64,000 nucleotides of DNA, from assembly GCA_964035015.1 (NCBI GenBank), contig OZ036013.1, positions 9,309,366 to 9,373,365 of the forward strand. Direction: 5' to 3'. A model generated the notes under the pieces. That model was not told where the DNA came from. It did not search any database and was given only the letters and a program-made list of their open reading frames with translations. The stretch is from Corallium rubrum (lineage: Eukaryota; Cnidaria; Anthozoa; Scleralcyonacea; Coralliidae). Within the stretch, counting starts at the first letter, position 1; every line of letters starts with the position of its first letter. This document shows, piece after piece, positions 22,340-33,346 of this stretch. The position numbers and the translations under genes were made by a program.

Positions 22340-25300
22340 ATGGCGAGCAATCGAGTTGACTCGGCTGCCCTTGGCAGGATAATCGCCAACGCTGTCTCTC
22401 ATTATCTCGATAACGAACAGGTACGATTAATTTGTGATTGTTAATTTGTTCTACATCATTTGCATGTTAAACGTTGTCTTTGACAAATCATAGTTACTAG
22501 TAATATAACCCGACACAAATGCTGTCTGTGTTTACATGGCTAGAGTATAAACGAACCATCAAGTAATTCAACTTCAAGGGAAGCTCCTGTCAATAGAAAT
22601 ACAAACGAGAGTCGGAATCCGTCTGTTCAGACGCGTCTGCCATCGTTGTTTGGTGGTGTTAGTAGAAACGCATTACGTCCAACTAATTCAAGCGTAAACA
22701 ACGAACAGGACAAACCAACGTCGACACAAAGACAGAATGCACCGAAGCGAAAACGGTCGACATCCGGTGTGGTAGGGAAAACAAAGACATGGAATAAAGA
22801 CGTTGTGTGTCTTCCCGAAAGTATGTTTGAAAACAACAGTACGATTCCGATACCAAGAGGGCGTCAGCGTGGTGAAATAGCGCAAAGAGAACTTATCGGC
22901 AAAATTCGTTTGGTGTCTTCATGGACAGCACGAGAGGTAAAACAAATATTTAATAATGGAATAATGCACCTTTATAGGGGGAGGGATCGGGCGTTCCTGG
23001 ATATTTTTATGCTAATTTTTTTCGATCAATAGATATTCATCAAATTTCTTTATTCGCTTGAATCTATCTTCAGTGTGAGGCAGACTTTAAAAAAAGTAGT
23101 CTTTAGGGAAGTATAATGAAATTCCTGTATATCCTTGGACCATCATCCATGTATGCGTATGAATGAGGATAGATAAGATAGATAGATAGATAACTTTATT
23201 TAAACACGCTTACAACGTCAACAAAAGCTTATTTCCACGATGGGCGTGTACCACTGACCCATATATAACAGTTATACAACCGACAACTCGCGTATAACGG
23301 TTATACAATGGTTATATGTAGGTCAGTGGAGTGCACACTAAGTAAGAATAGATAATAGATAATTTATATGCTATAGTAAAAAAGTAAGTAACGGGCATGC
23401 ACCACTGACCTACACATAACCGTTTTAAAATTCACAATTACATATAGGTCAGTGGAGTGCATACTAAGTAAAGAACAAATTTATATGCTATAGTAAAAAA
23501 ATATAACGGGTGTGCACCACTGATCTACATGCATATAACAGTTTAAACAGACTAAAGGATGGTCAAATGTCTCACATCTGGATACCCACCATACCCCCTG
23601 GGTTTGCAATAAGATAATTCGTGATTTATATTGTGCTGTGATTTATAGGAATGCACATTTATGTGTGTATAACTGAATAGATAAATTAAGTAGGTATAGC
23701 TATATATTTACAATACATGAAATAGTTATTAAGTTGTAGGTGTTGGTGGTTTTTATAAATATAATTGTATGTACATTGTATAGTATACAAGGTCTTTACT
23801 CTAGAGGGTTCATTATTTATAGGGAGGGGGTGGCAAATGGGTAGGGGGTGGTGGCAAAGAATACGTTAGATACATATAAAATACTAAAATAGGACACAAT
23901 AGATTGATTATAAAAGTTTCAATTTCTTGTTGGTTTGTATATTGGGTCATTCCAGAAAACATCCACACCTCCCCCACGGAGGAAATGTGAAGTTGACCCC
24001 CTCCCCTCTTCGGATGTCCTAGTACATTTTACTATTATCAGAAATAGATTTACCTCCCTCCCCTCCCCAGATGGCACAAATTTCCTCTGTGGGAGAGGTA
24101 TGGATCTTTTCTGGAATGACCCATTGTGCCTTCAGTGTCTATTTTTGATAGAAACTACAAGTATCATTCATCACAGTATAAATCACAAAAAAAAACACCT
24201 AAAATATATATATTATCATAAAAAAAGAACAGCACTGACATTTATTAAACATACTCTATTGTATAGCAACAACATACAATTTGATTCCGCATGGTCAGAA
24301 TATTCCATAAAGGCCCTGTTCAGCAAGAAAGGGTTAATGATATTGTCCTACCTCTTAAATCAGATTTGGGAATACATGTACATGTACTAATTTTCCGTGA
24401 CCCTCTGTAACTGTCATTCTAAAGGCTAGTTTCCACTTAGGAAAATTTTCTGGATGTCTGGAACGGATAGGGAAGTTTTCTTTATCTTGTGTGCTCTCTG
24501 TTGGAACTAATGACTTTAATACAAAGGAAACTACTATCCAAACTACTATCCTGTCCATTCCTATCCTGTGGAGGATTTTCTTGAGTGGAAACTAGCCCTA
24601 ACCATCTGTGATCTGTATTTGTAATAAACTAGTTTCTATTTAAGGATTTAGGAAATTTTAATTGAAAACTTTTATTAATTAATTGCATACACACTTAGCG
24701 GGTTTAACATTTCACTCTTTCTCCAGACTGCAGAGTTGGGCAATGGTGCACACCCCTGACTTCTATTGTGCAACAATTTTTGATGCCTCATCTGCCCCTA
24801 TACCATTCTCTGGGCAATGTATTTTCAGGACTTTAGGACTTTACAGTATTTCAGGACTTTTTGGTTTAACTGAAACATCTCCCCTGCCTGCCCCTGATTG
24901 CACCCCTGGGACATCTTTTGCACCCATGCCCCGAGATTTTACAGCTTTTGTGCACCTGAGATCTCGGTGAAAACTGCCCAACTCTGCAGTCTGGCTGTTT
25001 CACTCAATGAAATAGAAAAATGCACGCACCAATAGTATGACCAAAAAATCCACCTTTTCTTTCTTTGCTTATTATGCAATCTAATTTCTAGAGGAACCCA
25101 TTGGAGATATCAAATTGATATCAATGATACTACATGTCATTGTCTTATTTAAAATCTCAATTAGGTGAGAGAGGAGATATCATCAATCTTCAAACATTTG
25201 TTTGTACTGGGGGAACATGAATTGATCCAATATGATTACCTCACCACTGTTCCTGGCATGAAGCGTCTGAAAAAACCAAATGTTTCAACAACATTTAGCT

Positions 25301-28300
25301 GGAATGGACAAGAAGTGGCCTCCCTAACTGGCCAAGGGTCGTTATATGTAGTGGCCAAGTCTGCATTGAAATGCAAAGTTGATCTAAGAGAGGTAACTTA
25401 CTGTGTGTTTACACTAGTATTAGTACATGTATACATGCATGCGACCCAAATAAGATATTGTTTTTTAAAGGAATGAAGAATATATTTTTCAAATATTTTT
25501 TTATTTGCGTGCAATCACATATAAGCCCTTAAATTAAATGTACTTTATGTAACAGTTCCTGCAGACAGAGGCTGAATGTTAAAAATCTGTTTTGCGTAGT
25601 TCCAGAAAATATACATTACCACCTCCCCCAGGGTCATGGATATTTTCTGAAACTACACATTTCAAAAGTAATAACAAATGTCTTTTCTTGCCAAGGTCCA
25701 GTGTGAATGCACTGTATTTGCAATATAGCATCTGCAATACTGTAAAAATACAGTAATTGAGACTTTGAGGTCTTGTTAACACGTTTAAGAATACTGGTAA
25801 ACCTATTGAAAAAACCCTGGATACCCCCTATTGATTGGTAATCATGCTTTGGTTTAATTTCTAGTCTGGGGATGTATTCACTTAAAAGGGCGGTAAATAT
25901 TATTAAACTTGTTCTTATATACGCCTATACGTTAAGGTTGTGCGGTTTACCGGGTTTTTCCCCGTTTTATTGTTAAACCGTTTTTTTCGGTTTAGCTTTT
26001 AGAAAAACCGGAAAACCGTCATCTTTATTTATTACAATGTTACAATGTATAATTTTGTTTAGTTCTTAAAATTGTTACTATTAAAGATGAGAAAAGCAAA
26101 ATAAAATTAAAGTTAGCCAACGTTTTCGCTGAACGTCGTTTTTTGTCCAATAATTTGCCGTGATTTATGCAGTCATTTATAATTATACAGCCCAATTATG
26201 ACGTCCAGCGCTATTAAAAATTTGAAATTGCGTTCCTTCAATTAGTTACATACTAAAATTGCGTTTACTTAGTTTCTGAAATTTTGAAAAACCGGTTTTA
26301 CGGTTTACCGGGTGTTTTTTTCGGACGGTTTGGCAGTTTTTATTTCAATCAAAACCGCCCAAGCTTACTATACGTGTAAGTGAGTTGCTGAACACAGGAA
26401 TGACCTGAGAGAGTATAAGAAATCACTGCATTTCTGGCTTATATTTTGTACTGACCGGCAGGTAACTCACTTTGTCGAGAAATTAGCAATGGATTCAGAT
26501 CTCGGGACTTCGTAGCACACGTCATAAACATTTCAGAAGTTTAATCATAACTCATGCTGTTCACAAAATAATTTATTTCATGTAGGAGTTAGATCATGAG
26601 GATTTCAATGATGATATTCCAGGAGAGCCAATTGAATTGGAGAATAATGTAGGTTTATGTATATAGGCGATGACAATTGTTTTGTACTGGATTGATTTGC
26701 AAAATATGCCTTAATGTGTACTACTGTAATTATTTAACTGTTCCTATAGACATTGCAAGTACCACCAAGACACAATGCTCCCAGAAACTCTACTTACAGG
26801 TATACTACAGTAGTCACTGGCTGCTTAATGTTCACCATGTTCGGGATGATGTTTTTAAAAAATATCTAAAATTCATCTGTTTTTGCTGCCTAGTCTGTAT
26901 GAAGAACTACATTCAACAACATATTCCAATAATTCCATCTTGGTGAATGATAGCGACGATGATTTGCAACAAGCAATTGCTAACAGTTTAGAGGATGGTG
27001 AAGCCAATTCCATTGACAACAATGATAACCATGAAATGTAAGCCTATTTATGGGTTGTTGAATGTTGATATGTTCTGGTTGTGTAGTACAGAGTACTTTA
27101 GTAAACAAATCCCCCCCCCCCGTCTTCCGTGTTCCTTTTCTTTTACATAGTAACATTTCTTTATCCAACATACTTTTTCGTTATTTTTTGTCTATGATCG
27201 GATTTTTAGTGATGAAAAGTCCTTACAAGTTCTTATCCGGGGGCACAGTACAACTAATTTAAAGTCAGTTGAGGAAGGTACTCTGCGATTCGTAGTGCGT
27301 CGCAATTTTCTCTGGATGGATACCATTCGAAAATTGAGAAGATCGACTAAAGAAGATTTGAACTATCCAATCCGTGTGGATTTTTTGGGCGAAAGTGCAG
27401 TTGATGCTGGAGGGCCACGCAGAGAATTCTTTTCCTTGCTGGTTAATTGTGCTGCAAAAGCAAATGTCCTCATTGGCATTGGTGGACATTATACCTTTTC
27501 TCATGATATTGAAAAGTTAGAAAGCAAGGAGTACTATTATTTTGGGCAAATAATAGCTTTGTCGTTGTTGCAAGGAGGGAGTGGACCACACTGTTTTTGT
27601 AAACCTGTTGCAGAATATATTGCTTATGAAGCCATAAAATCTGAAGGTGATGTTGAGACAATCCCAGACTATGAAATCCGCGAAAAATTAAAACAGGTAG
27701 CTGTTCACAACATGAATGCTTCTGCACTGGGGGAAGATGAGTAGAGAAAGGCTCAGGGTTAGCCCTTGAATTTTGAGGCGCACAGCCATTTGCACTCTAT
27801 TAATGTGTTCCTGAGTTGGTTACAGTACAACGCACCCATAAGTTAATTGATATGATCAAGTAAAATTAGTGCACAACTATTTTCTTCTTGAAAATGGTCT
27901 TCCCACTCATCGCCATGAAGCTTTGAACATTTCGACCATGATGCAATGCAAGACGGCGAAGATCATGAGACAAGAGCATATAGCCGCTGCAGCACACTGG
28001 AACACGGCAGATTTTTAGCTTTGTACAAGAGGGGGAATTTGTTACTTTTCTGCTTAAAACAAAATTCAAGGTTTCTCCGGGCCTTGTCTTGTGGGGTCTT
28101 GCTAAAAATTCCTGTATCCGAATTAAAGCTCAGGTTTATACTGGCCGACTTTGACACATTTAGAGAGGGTATCAGAAAAGTTACTTTACAAATATTGGTC
28201 CGACAAATGTGCAATGTCATAGCGTCCCCAATTAGTTCTACAAATACAGTGTAGTTACATTCATCATCAAGACATGAGGCCCATTGGGTTATCAGTACCC

Positions 28301-29778
28301 GGAATGTGTGATACCTTCATTAAAACAAAGTCGCTTAGAACCTATCTCAGTATCTGTGGACCCGCCCCAGTATTTTACCTATTTTCTTTTTCAGTAGAAG
28401 TAGCCAGAAATATTTTCTCTTTACTCGTATCCTGTAGGTATTATTGTGTGCAGATGACCGCCAGTTACACGAATACATAGATACAAACTGTGACTTCCGA
28501 TTTGATTGTGGCTACAATAATTCAACAAGTTCCATCAGTACAGTAAACAAAGTGTGTTTTGTTCAGATGCTAACAAAGCAACAGTTGGTATATAGATGCA
28601 AGGCAGAAATGGATCAATTTCTTGAAGGTGTTTATAAATGCAGATCATTGGAATTATTTTACTTTCTAACATATTGTTTATTTTACAGCCGATAAGACGA
28701 GTTCACGCATGGCACGCGTTATATAAGATAAAGACACAACGTATGCGAACTACACCATACAAAGACAAGTTATGCACGAGGAGCTAATCGCTGCCAAAAA
28801 AGCGTACGAGATTTTTTTGACTTTCAAAATCCCGTGGGATTTTTCTGAGATTTGTTCGGAGCTTTTGAAATTTTTGGGGATTTGTTGGACTTTTTACGGG
28901 TTTTTGAGATTTTTGCGGGGTTTTTTTTTGTTGTTTTTTAATTCTTAAAGGTGTACGAGAGTTTTTGGAGTGATTTGCCCCTCGATTATGGGTCAGTCTG
29001 TCTTTAATATGTACGCTAAGCTATTAAGTAAAAACTGTATTATTACATAGCTTTATGCCGCTGTTATATTTCGGCGAGATTCTACTGTATATTGAAAACT
29101 AGGATCTTATGTTGCCCACTGACGATGATTGCTCATTAGTTGCAGGAATGATCAATGATAAACATATTTTGTTTTCATTCAGGTTTTAAGGTTCATGGAA
29201 TACTTCAACTTTTGCGAAAACACCCAGTTAATTTCATGCATTTACTAACTGTCTGCCCAGAAGCCCAGTTAACTGCCGATTTCGTAGAGACGTTGTTTTC
29301 TCCACAGTTTTCACCTGAGGGATGTAACAAACGGCAAGCTGAGATGGTGATATTTTTAAACTGGCATGAATTCCTAGAAGAAACTGAAAGTGAGAACAGC
29401 TCTTACGACATTCAGACATTTGTTTACAATGAACAATACTCATTTTTATTGGAAAGATGTCTAGTCTAATGGTTTTTGTAAATTTTAACGTTTATAGATG
29501 GTGCAGTAAAACTAACATTTGAGGGCATGGACGAGGGAGCAGTTTCCTTGGAAACCATCTTACAGTTTTGTACCGGTGCTAAAAGCATTCCAGCTGAGGG
29601 ATTTTTTGATCATCCATACATCAGCTTTGATCATGTCACAACTAGTCGATTACCATCAGCAAACACATGTGCCAATGCCTTATCTTTTCCAGTCAACACA
29701 CGGCTGCAAGATTACAACATATTCAAAGAGGATATGATCCGCTGCCTTACTGAGTGTCATGGTTTCGGAAATGTTTAA
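22340..29778 (+). CDS. HECT-type E3 ubiquitin ligase with a UIM, encoded by the IS3EU-like element (10 exons)
   Basis: Exons read by eye: 22340-22420, 22544-22936, 25165-25392, 26586-26648, 26750-26799, 26894-27037, 27210-27696, 28438-28627, 29183-29389, 29498-29778. All junctions are GT-AG and in phase, giving 707 residues. Residues 28-160 are Ser/Asn-rich with a basic patch (PKRKR). A ubiquitin-interacting motif (DDDLQQAIANSLED) is near 293-306. The HECT domain runs from about 345 to the end, with its N-lobe opening (VDFLGESAVDAGGPRREFF) and the catalytic Cys672 in SANTCANALSFPV. The enzyme transfers ubiquitin through a thioester on that Cys. HECT genes of this type are repeatedly seen beside this integrase class in animal genomes. 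No lesion seen, so it may be functional; the substrate is unknown. Confidence 0.82.
23165..23545. repeat. Intronic GATA tract and tandem repeat with CACTGACCTA / TAGGTCAGTG inverted words
   Basis: After a short GATA run, two and a half units of about 150 bp each contain TGCACCACTGACCTACA and, inverted, ATAGGTCAGTGGAGTGCA, plus TTATATGCTATAGTAAAAAA. They lie in intron 2 of the HECT gene. Confidence 0.65.
23943..24123. mobile_element. MITE with TGGGTCATTCCAGAAAA ends
   Basis: The left TGGGTCATTCCAGAAAACAT and right ATCTTTTCTGGAATGACCCA are inverted repeats 180 bp apart. The interior is rich in CCTCCCC. It lies in intron 2 of the HECT gene. Confidence 0.75.
24424..24597. mobile_element. MITE with GGCTAGTTTCCACT ends
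   Basis: The left GGCTAGTTTCCACTTAGGA and right TTGAGTGGAAACTAGCC are inverted, with inner GAAAATTTTC/GGATTTTC pairing. Non-coding, intronic. Confidence 0.7.
24723..24994. mobile_element. MITE with CCAGACTGCAGAGTTGGGCA ends
   Basis: The terminal 20 bases and TGCCCAACTCTGCAGTCTGG at the other end are exact inverted repeats about 270 bp apart. Intronic, no coding capacity. Confidence 0.75.
25596..25656. mobile_element. Very short foldback element (GTAGTTCCAGAAAATAT ends)
   Basis: A 61-bp segment whose ends GTAGTTCCAGAAAATAT and ATATTTTCTGAAACTAC pair with one mismatch. The TTCCAGAAAA core is shared with the MITE at 23943, suggesting relatedness. Confidence 0.55.
25930..26370. repeat. AAACCG/CGGTTT-rich element in HECT intron 3
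   Basis: Many CGGTTTACCGGGT and AAAACCGG words on both strands, with loosely inverted ends (TAAGGTTGTGCGGTTT... / ...AAACCGCCCAAGCTTA). It is probably a degraded MITE; exact ends are uncertain. Confidence 0.4.
27745..28437. other. HECT intron 7, nothing recognised
   Basis: About 690 bp between exons 7 and 8. No frame or repeat that I can name. Confidence 0.4.
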
Positions 29779-31016
29779 TGTCATGATGGAATGAATGACA
29801 ATTTTACGTTTGCATCCTGAGTGCCATGGTTTTGGTAATGTCCATGAACAGCTTTTATTGACATATGATAATGTACAGTAAAACAGTGCCGTATGAAGTT
29901 TACATAGTGCATACATACCAATTTACCAAGACCACCATCAGACTTAAAAATTATTATATCTGAAAATTGTCAGTTTTGAGGCTGGCAAAATGAAGTTTTT
30001 TTCTTTGTGACATGGCCAGGGGCATTATTGCAAACCCAGTATTTTTTATATAGAATTATCTGATTCACATTTATACTTGTTAATTTTCATCCTTTACTGG
30101 CAGTATGTTTCTCAATATGCTGTACATACTTTGCCCTACTGTACCTTCATTGTTTGTCCCTGCCCCAGCAGCAATGTCCCTGAACATGGATACAATTGTG
30201 GAACTAAAACTACTGATCACATGTACAGGATGCACCAACAACTAAATGTTCAGCATTCATATATTTACAAACAACAATTATAGATTTAAAAATAACAGAA
30301 CATTAACTTGAATATGAAATGTCAGTTCATTAGTTGATATTACTATTATTAGTCAGCTGTAATAGCCCATGTACTGTACAATATATAGCTACACATACTG
30401 TTGTAATCAGTTGGCTGTTAATGGGGAGCATTAATTTCCAAATTATTTTGTTTCTAGTTTGCTTAAGTACAGTCCCTTGCACCTAAGTGGAAACACCGCC
30501 CGTCAAAACATGTTCTATTTCAAGGGCAAACATGAAAGTTTTCCTTGGAAACATATTATGTTTCCCTTCGATATGTACATGTTTGTGCTCTTAGCCAATC
30601 ACGTTTTGCCAATCCCACGGTGTCAATTTCAAAACGGTTAACTTTTGAACATGTTTTGAACATGTTTTGACGGGCAGTGTTTCCACTTAGCTGCAAATGA
30701 CAGTATTACATTATTTTAACATTTTATAACATTGTAAAATATTTTACTGTGGACTGGTAAGGTTACACGTTCTTTAGATGAAATTTCGAACAAAATATAC
30801 CTCTCTTACATTAATATTCCAAAAAGATATTACACGATGGTGTGAAGATGTGCATCTTTGAGTGGTGAAAACAATAGTTTACAAATGAGTGTAGCAAATG
30901 AGTAAAATATTGTTTTCAGCACAAGAAGATAAAATTCGTATCTTCAAGCCACCAGTTCTCATATAGATTCTATGCAAAAAGTGGTAAGTGACATCGATAA
31001 TGGAAAAATTTATACA
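29779..31016. other. 3' flank of the HECT gene up to the Polinton-derived insertion, with one MITE
   Basis: AT-rich IS3EU sequence without a further gene. A MITE at 30478-30696 has ends TTGCACCTAAGTGGAAACAC and GTGTTTCCACTTAGCTGCAA, with inner CGTCAAAACATGTTC pairing. A related MITE lies at 49085-49353. Confidence 0.55.
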
Positions 31017-31128
31017 TACATAAGTAGTAATGTGCGGGGCTTAATGGACCCGGTTTTATGCGAAAGTAAGCCCTTAATAATTCATGAGTTATGAATATTC
31101 AATGAGGTCGGAGTTCCGAAGAGTGAAC

Positions 31129-31264
31129 GAAGCATTTCCGAGTCCGAAGCATTTCCGAGTCCGATAAAACGCCGAAGCATTTCCGAGTCCGAAGCATTTC
31201 CGAGTCCGATAAAACGCCGAAGCATTTCCGAGTCCGAAGCATTTCCGAGTCCGATAAAACGCCG
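31129..31264. repeat. Subterminal tandem repeat of the palindromic element, left copy
   Basis: GAAGCATTTCCGAGTCC units in pairs are separated by GATAAAACGCC. The inverted copy is at 56690-56829. Frames across it (RFIGLGNASDSEML repeats) are artefacts. It lies between the terminus and the first gene, so it may include promoter elements or a replication-related repeat. Confidence 0.75.
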
Positions 31265-31297
31265 AGTGATTGCTGAGATTACATCATTTTTAACACG

Positions 31298-31666
31298 ATG
31301 GCCGAACAAACAATTTGGGCTGAATTGCAGGAAAATAATATCGAGATAGAGAAAGATACGTTATGTTTTTACATGAATAGATGCTTTGGAGAGCATGATG
31401 AATTGTATGAGAGGATTATCGACCAAATCAACGGTGATAACTTGCCGAGTAGCTTGTATAATATTTATGAAGAGATGGATCTTGTGAATTTCGGTAGAAT
31501 TATTGCTTATTTGACTCTAGTGTTGAAAGTGAGTGATTATTGCGATACCGAAACACTTTGCCAAGCTGTTAGAAGAACTGCCAAAGATTTTAGGCGAATT
31601 GACTTGAGGCAATACGAAACTGTAAAACACTCGTGGATAAAAAGACTGATTAGATTTCTAACATAA
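31298..31666 (+). CDS. Small Bcl-2-like protein, left arm copy
   Basis: 122 residues, predicted largely helical. Residues 59-72 (EMDLVNFGRIIAYL) match the BH1 pattern of Bcl-2 family proteins, where an N-W-G-R core follows an acidic-hydrophobic lead; here Phe replaces Trp (NFGR, residues 64-67). Near the C-terminus Trp113 in HSWIKRLIRF could be the BH2 Trp. Adintovirus-class elements are reported to carry Bcl-2 homologues, which would block host apoptosis. The protein is shorter than usual and has no obvious C-terminal membrane anchor. The call rests on one motif plus context. The identical gene is present in the right arm. Confidence 0.5.
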   Translation: MAEQTIWAELQENNIEIEKDTLCFYMNRCFGEHDELYERIIDQINGDNLPSSLYNIYEEMDLVNFGRIIAYLTLVLKVSDYCDTETLCQAVRRTAKDFRRIDLRQYETVKHSWIKRLIRFLT

Positions 31667-31886
31667 CTGTTGTGAGGGATGTTAGAGCGTTGCTAAGGCG
31701 AATTTGAATATTACAAGTTCGGGCGAAAAAAAGTCATTAAAAATCGATTACACAAAGTCATTAAGCCTCCGCTCGCTCAAGATATGGACGACTGATATAT
31801 TATAATAGATTACAGCAGAGCAAGAGTTTGACGTTTGTAATTCTTTCGAGTGTATTTGTGGCTCTTAAAAGAGCCGGTTTGATTGT

Positions 31887-32390
31887 GTGCACATTATATG
31901 TGGGCGAAGCGGAATATACAATTTTTGCTTGTTGTTCCTCTTTCTTTGCACGCAGAACACATTGGTGTCGTGTCCCACGGTTTACGACACACAGCACACC
32001 TCACTAATGGTCATTGATGATTTACAAAATGAATTGTCCGACAACGTTGAGCTTGCGAATCTATTCACCAAGGGTTCTCATCACAGATCAATATCCGTTA
32101 TATTTCTACAGCAGGCTTTGTATAATAAAGGGAAATACTCGCGTCTGTGCTCACTTAATTGCCATTATATGGTTCTTTTCAAAAGTCCGCGCGACCAAAC
32201 AATTATTCATACTTTAGCCAGACAAATGTTTCCTGGCTGTGGTCAATATCTAGTAGAAGCTTATCAAAATGCTACTGAGGAACCTTACAGTTACCTTTTC
32301 GTTGATTTGCATCCCCAAACTGATGATAAATATAGACTACGCGCGAAGATATTTCCAGATGAGTGGCAAATCGTTTACGTCAAGAAGTGA
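31887..32390 (+). pseudogene. Packaging ATPase, C-terminal half only, left arm copy
   Basis: From about 31990 the frame matches the Polinton packaging ATPase from just before Walker B (SLMVIDDLQ) through FTKGSHHRSISVIFLQQ and PYSYLFVDLHP to the C-terminus (VYVKK). The Walker A half is absent: upstream sequence (residues 1-30 of the open frame) is unrelated and hydrophobic. Without the P-loop it cannot hydrolyse ATP. It could be a fossil or a dominant-negative partner; the second is speculation. The right-arm copy is 56068-55565. Confidence 0.75.
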
Positions 32391-32429
32391 TAAAATAACT
32401 GACCTGAGTGATAACCGAATCATTTCATT

Positions 32430-32846
32430 ATGTCTACTCATATGCGAAAGAACTTTAATATGTTGAGCGAGTACGAACAGGGTTTAGTATTTGAGAGGAA
32501 AGTGGAATTAATTACTCGTTCGCTCGAGTGGGGAATCGAAAATGAACAACTTGGGTTAACAGCGAACCTTACGGATTCCTGGACACCAGAAGAAAGACAA
32601 CAGTTTTTGATGGACTGGCAAGATGATGAGGCATTGCTACAGAACGAACGATTAGGGCTCGCTTCAAACCATATGGATTCTTGGACCCCTGAACAACGAG
32701 AAAATTTCATGATGGATTGGCAAGACGACGAACCTTTGCTACAGACTGGCCGTGGGGAGAAGAGATCAATCGACGACGTAGACGATGGTGCAAGTACATC
32801 TGAACAGGTTAGCGGAGCCGTTCATTTTTGTGAGATGAGAAGATGA
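32430..32846 (+). pseudogene. N-terminal piece of pPolB, left arm copy
   Basis: 138 residues. Two imperfect repeats (DSWTPEERQQFLMDWQDDEALL and DSWTPEQRENFMMDWQDDEPLL) match the NWTDDERRQFNEDWANDE segment of PolB exon 2 of the first Polinton. The KRSIDDVDDG block matches KRKRGDVDES there. The frame then runs into a TGCTCATGAGCA repeat array. All exonuclease and polymerase motifs are missing, so the main part of PolB has been deleted. The right-arm copy is 55525-55109. Confidence 0.7.
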
Positions 32847-32996
32847 GCACATGCTCATAACTGCTCATGAGCACTTGCTCATTTGCTCATAACTGCTCAT
32901 GAGCACTTGCTCATTTGCTCATAACTGCTCATGAGCACTTGCTCATTTGCTCATATGGCCCGATCAGGCCCGATGGCCCGATTGCTGACTAGACGT
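32847..32996. repeat. GCTCATGAGC tandem array and GGCCCGAT repeats, left arm
   Basis: Three units of about 32 bp (ACTTGCTCATTTGCTCATAA plus CTGCTCATGAGC) are followed by GGCCCGATCAGGCCCGATGGCCCGAT. The same sequences form the symmetry centre of the element at 53610-53930 and recur inverted at 54970-55110. Confidence 0.8.
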
Positions 32997-33059
32997 CTAA
33001 ATGTCATTTTATGAGTTATATTACACGCACTTGCGAATCAGAGAACTTCATTTCGAAAC

Positions 33060-33269
33060 ATGCCACGAAGACGTAAAGATTGTCCCTTATGTGGGAAACA
33101 AAGTTTGGTAAAGCTATCCAACCATTTGGCTGATGTTCATCAACTTTCTCGCGAGAAAAGGCAGCCATATCTTACTCAAGCAAGATTAAATGCGTTAGAG
33201 AATGATCGACAAAAACCGGTTGCTAAAGTTGAAATAACTATAGAAAGCATGGACGAAAGAAATTCCTAG
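33060..33269 (+). CDS. Small C2H2 zinc-finger protein (MPRRRKD family), left arm copy
   Basis: 69 residues, one finger with Cys8, Cys11, His23 and His28, homologous to the gene at 3790-4026. It is intact. The right-arm copy (54895-54686) differs by Arg/Cys at residue 32. Likely nucleic-acid binding; function unknown. Confidence 0.65.
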   Translation: MPRRRKDCPLCGKQSLVKLSNHLADVHQLSREKRQPYLTQARLNALENDRQKPVAKVEITIESMDERNS

Positions 33270-33346
33270 TCCAAAAATCAAGTGGTGTTTATTAACAAGG
33301 ACTTTCCGTCCCTACTCGTCATTTACAGGTTGTCTGAGCTGAAAGA

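Noticed and set aside
31082..31309. Repeated frame RFIGLGNASDSEML on the minus strand
   Set aside because: It is only the subterminal tandem array read through. The plus-strand Bcl-2-like gene begins at its edge and the frame has no independent support.
32847..32996. Regularly spaced repeats that could be a CRISPR array
   Set aside because: Units are contiguous tandem repeats without unique spacers, the context is eukaryotic and no cas genes are present.
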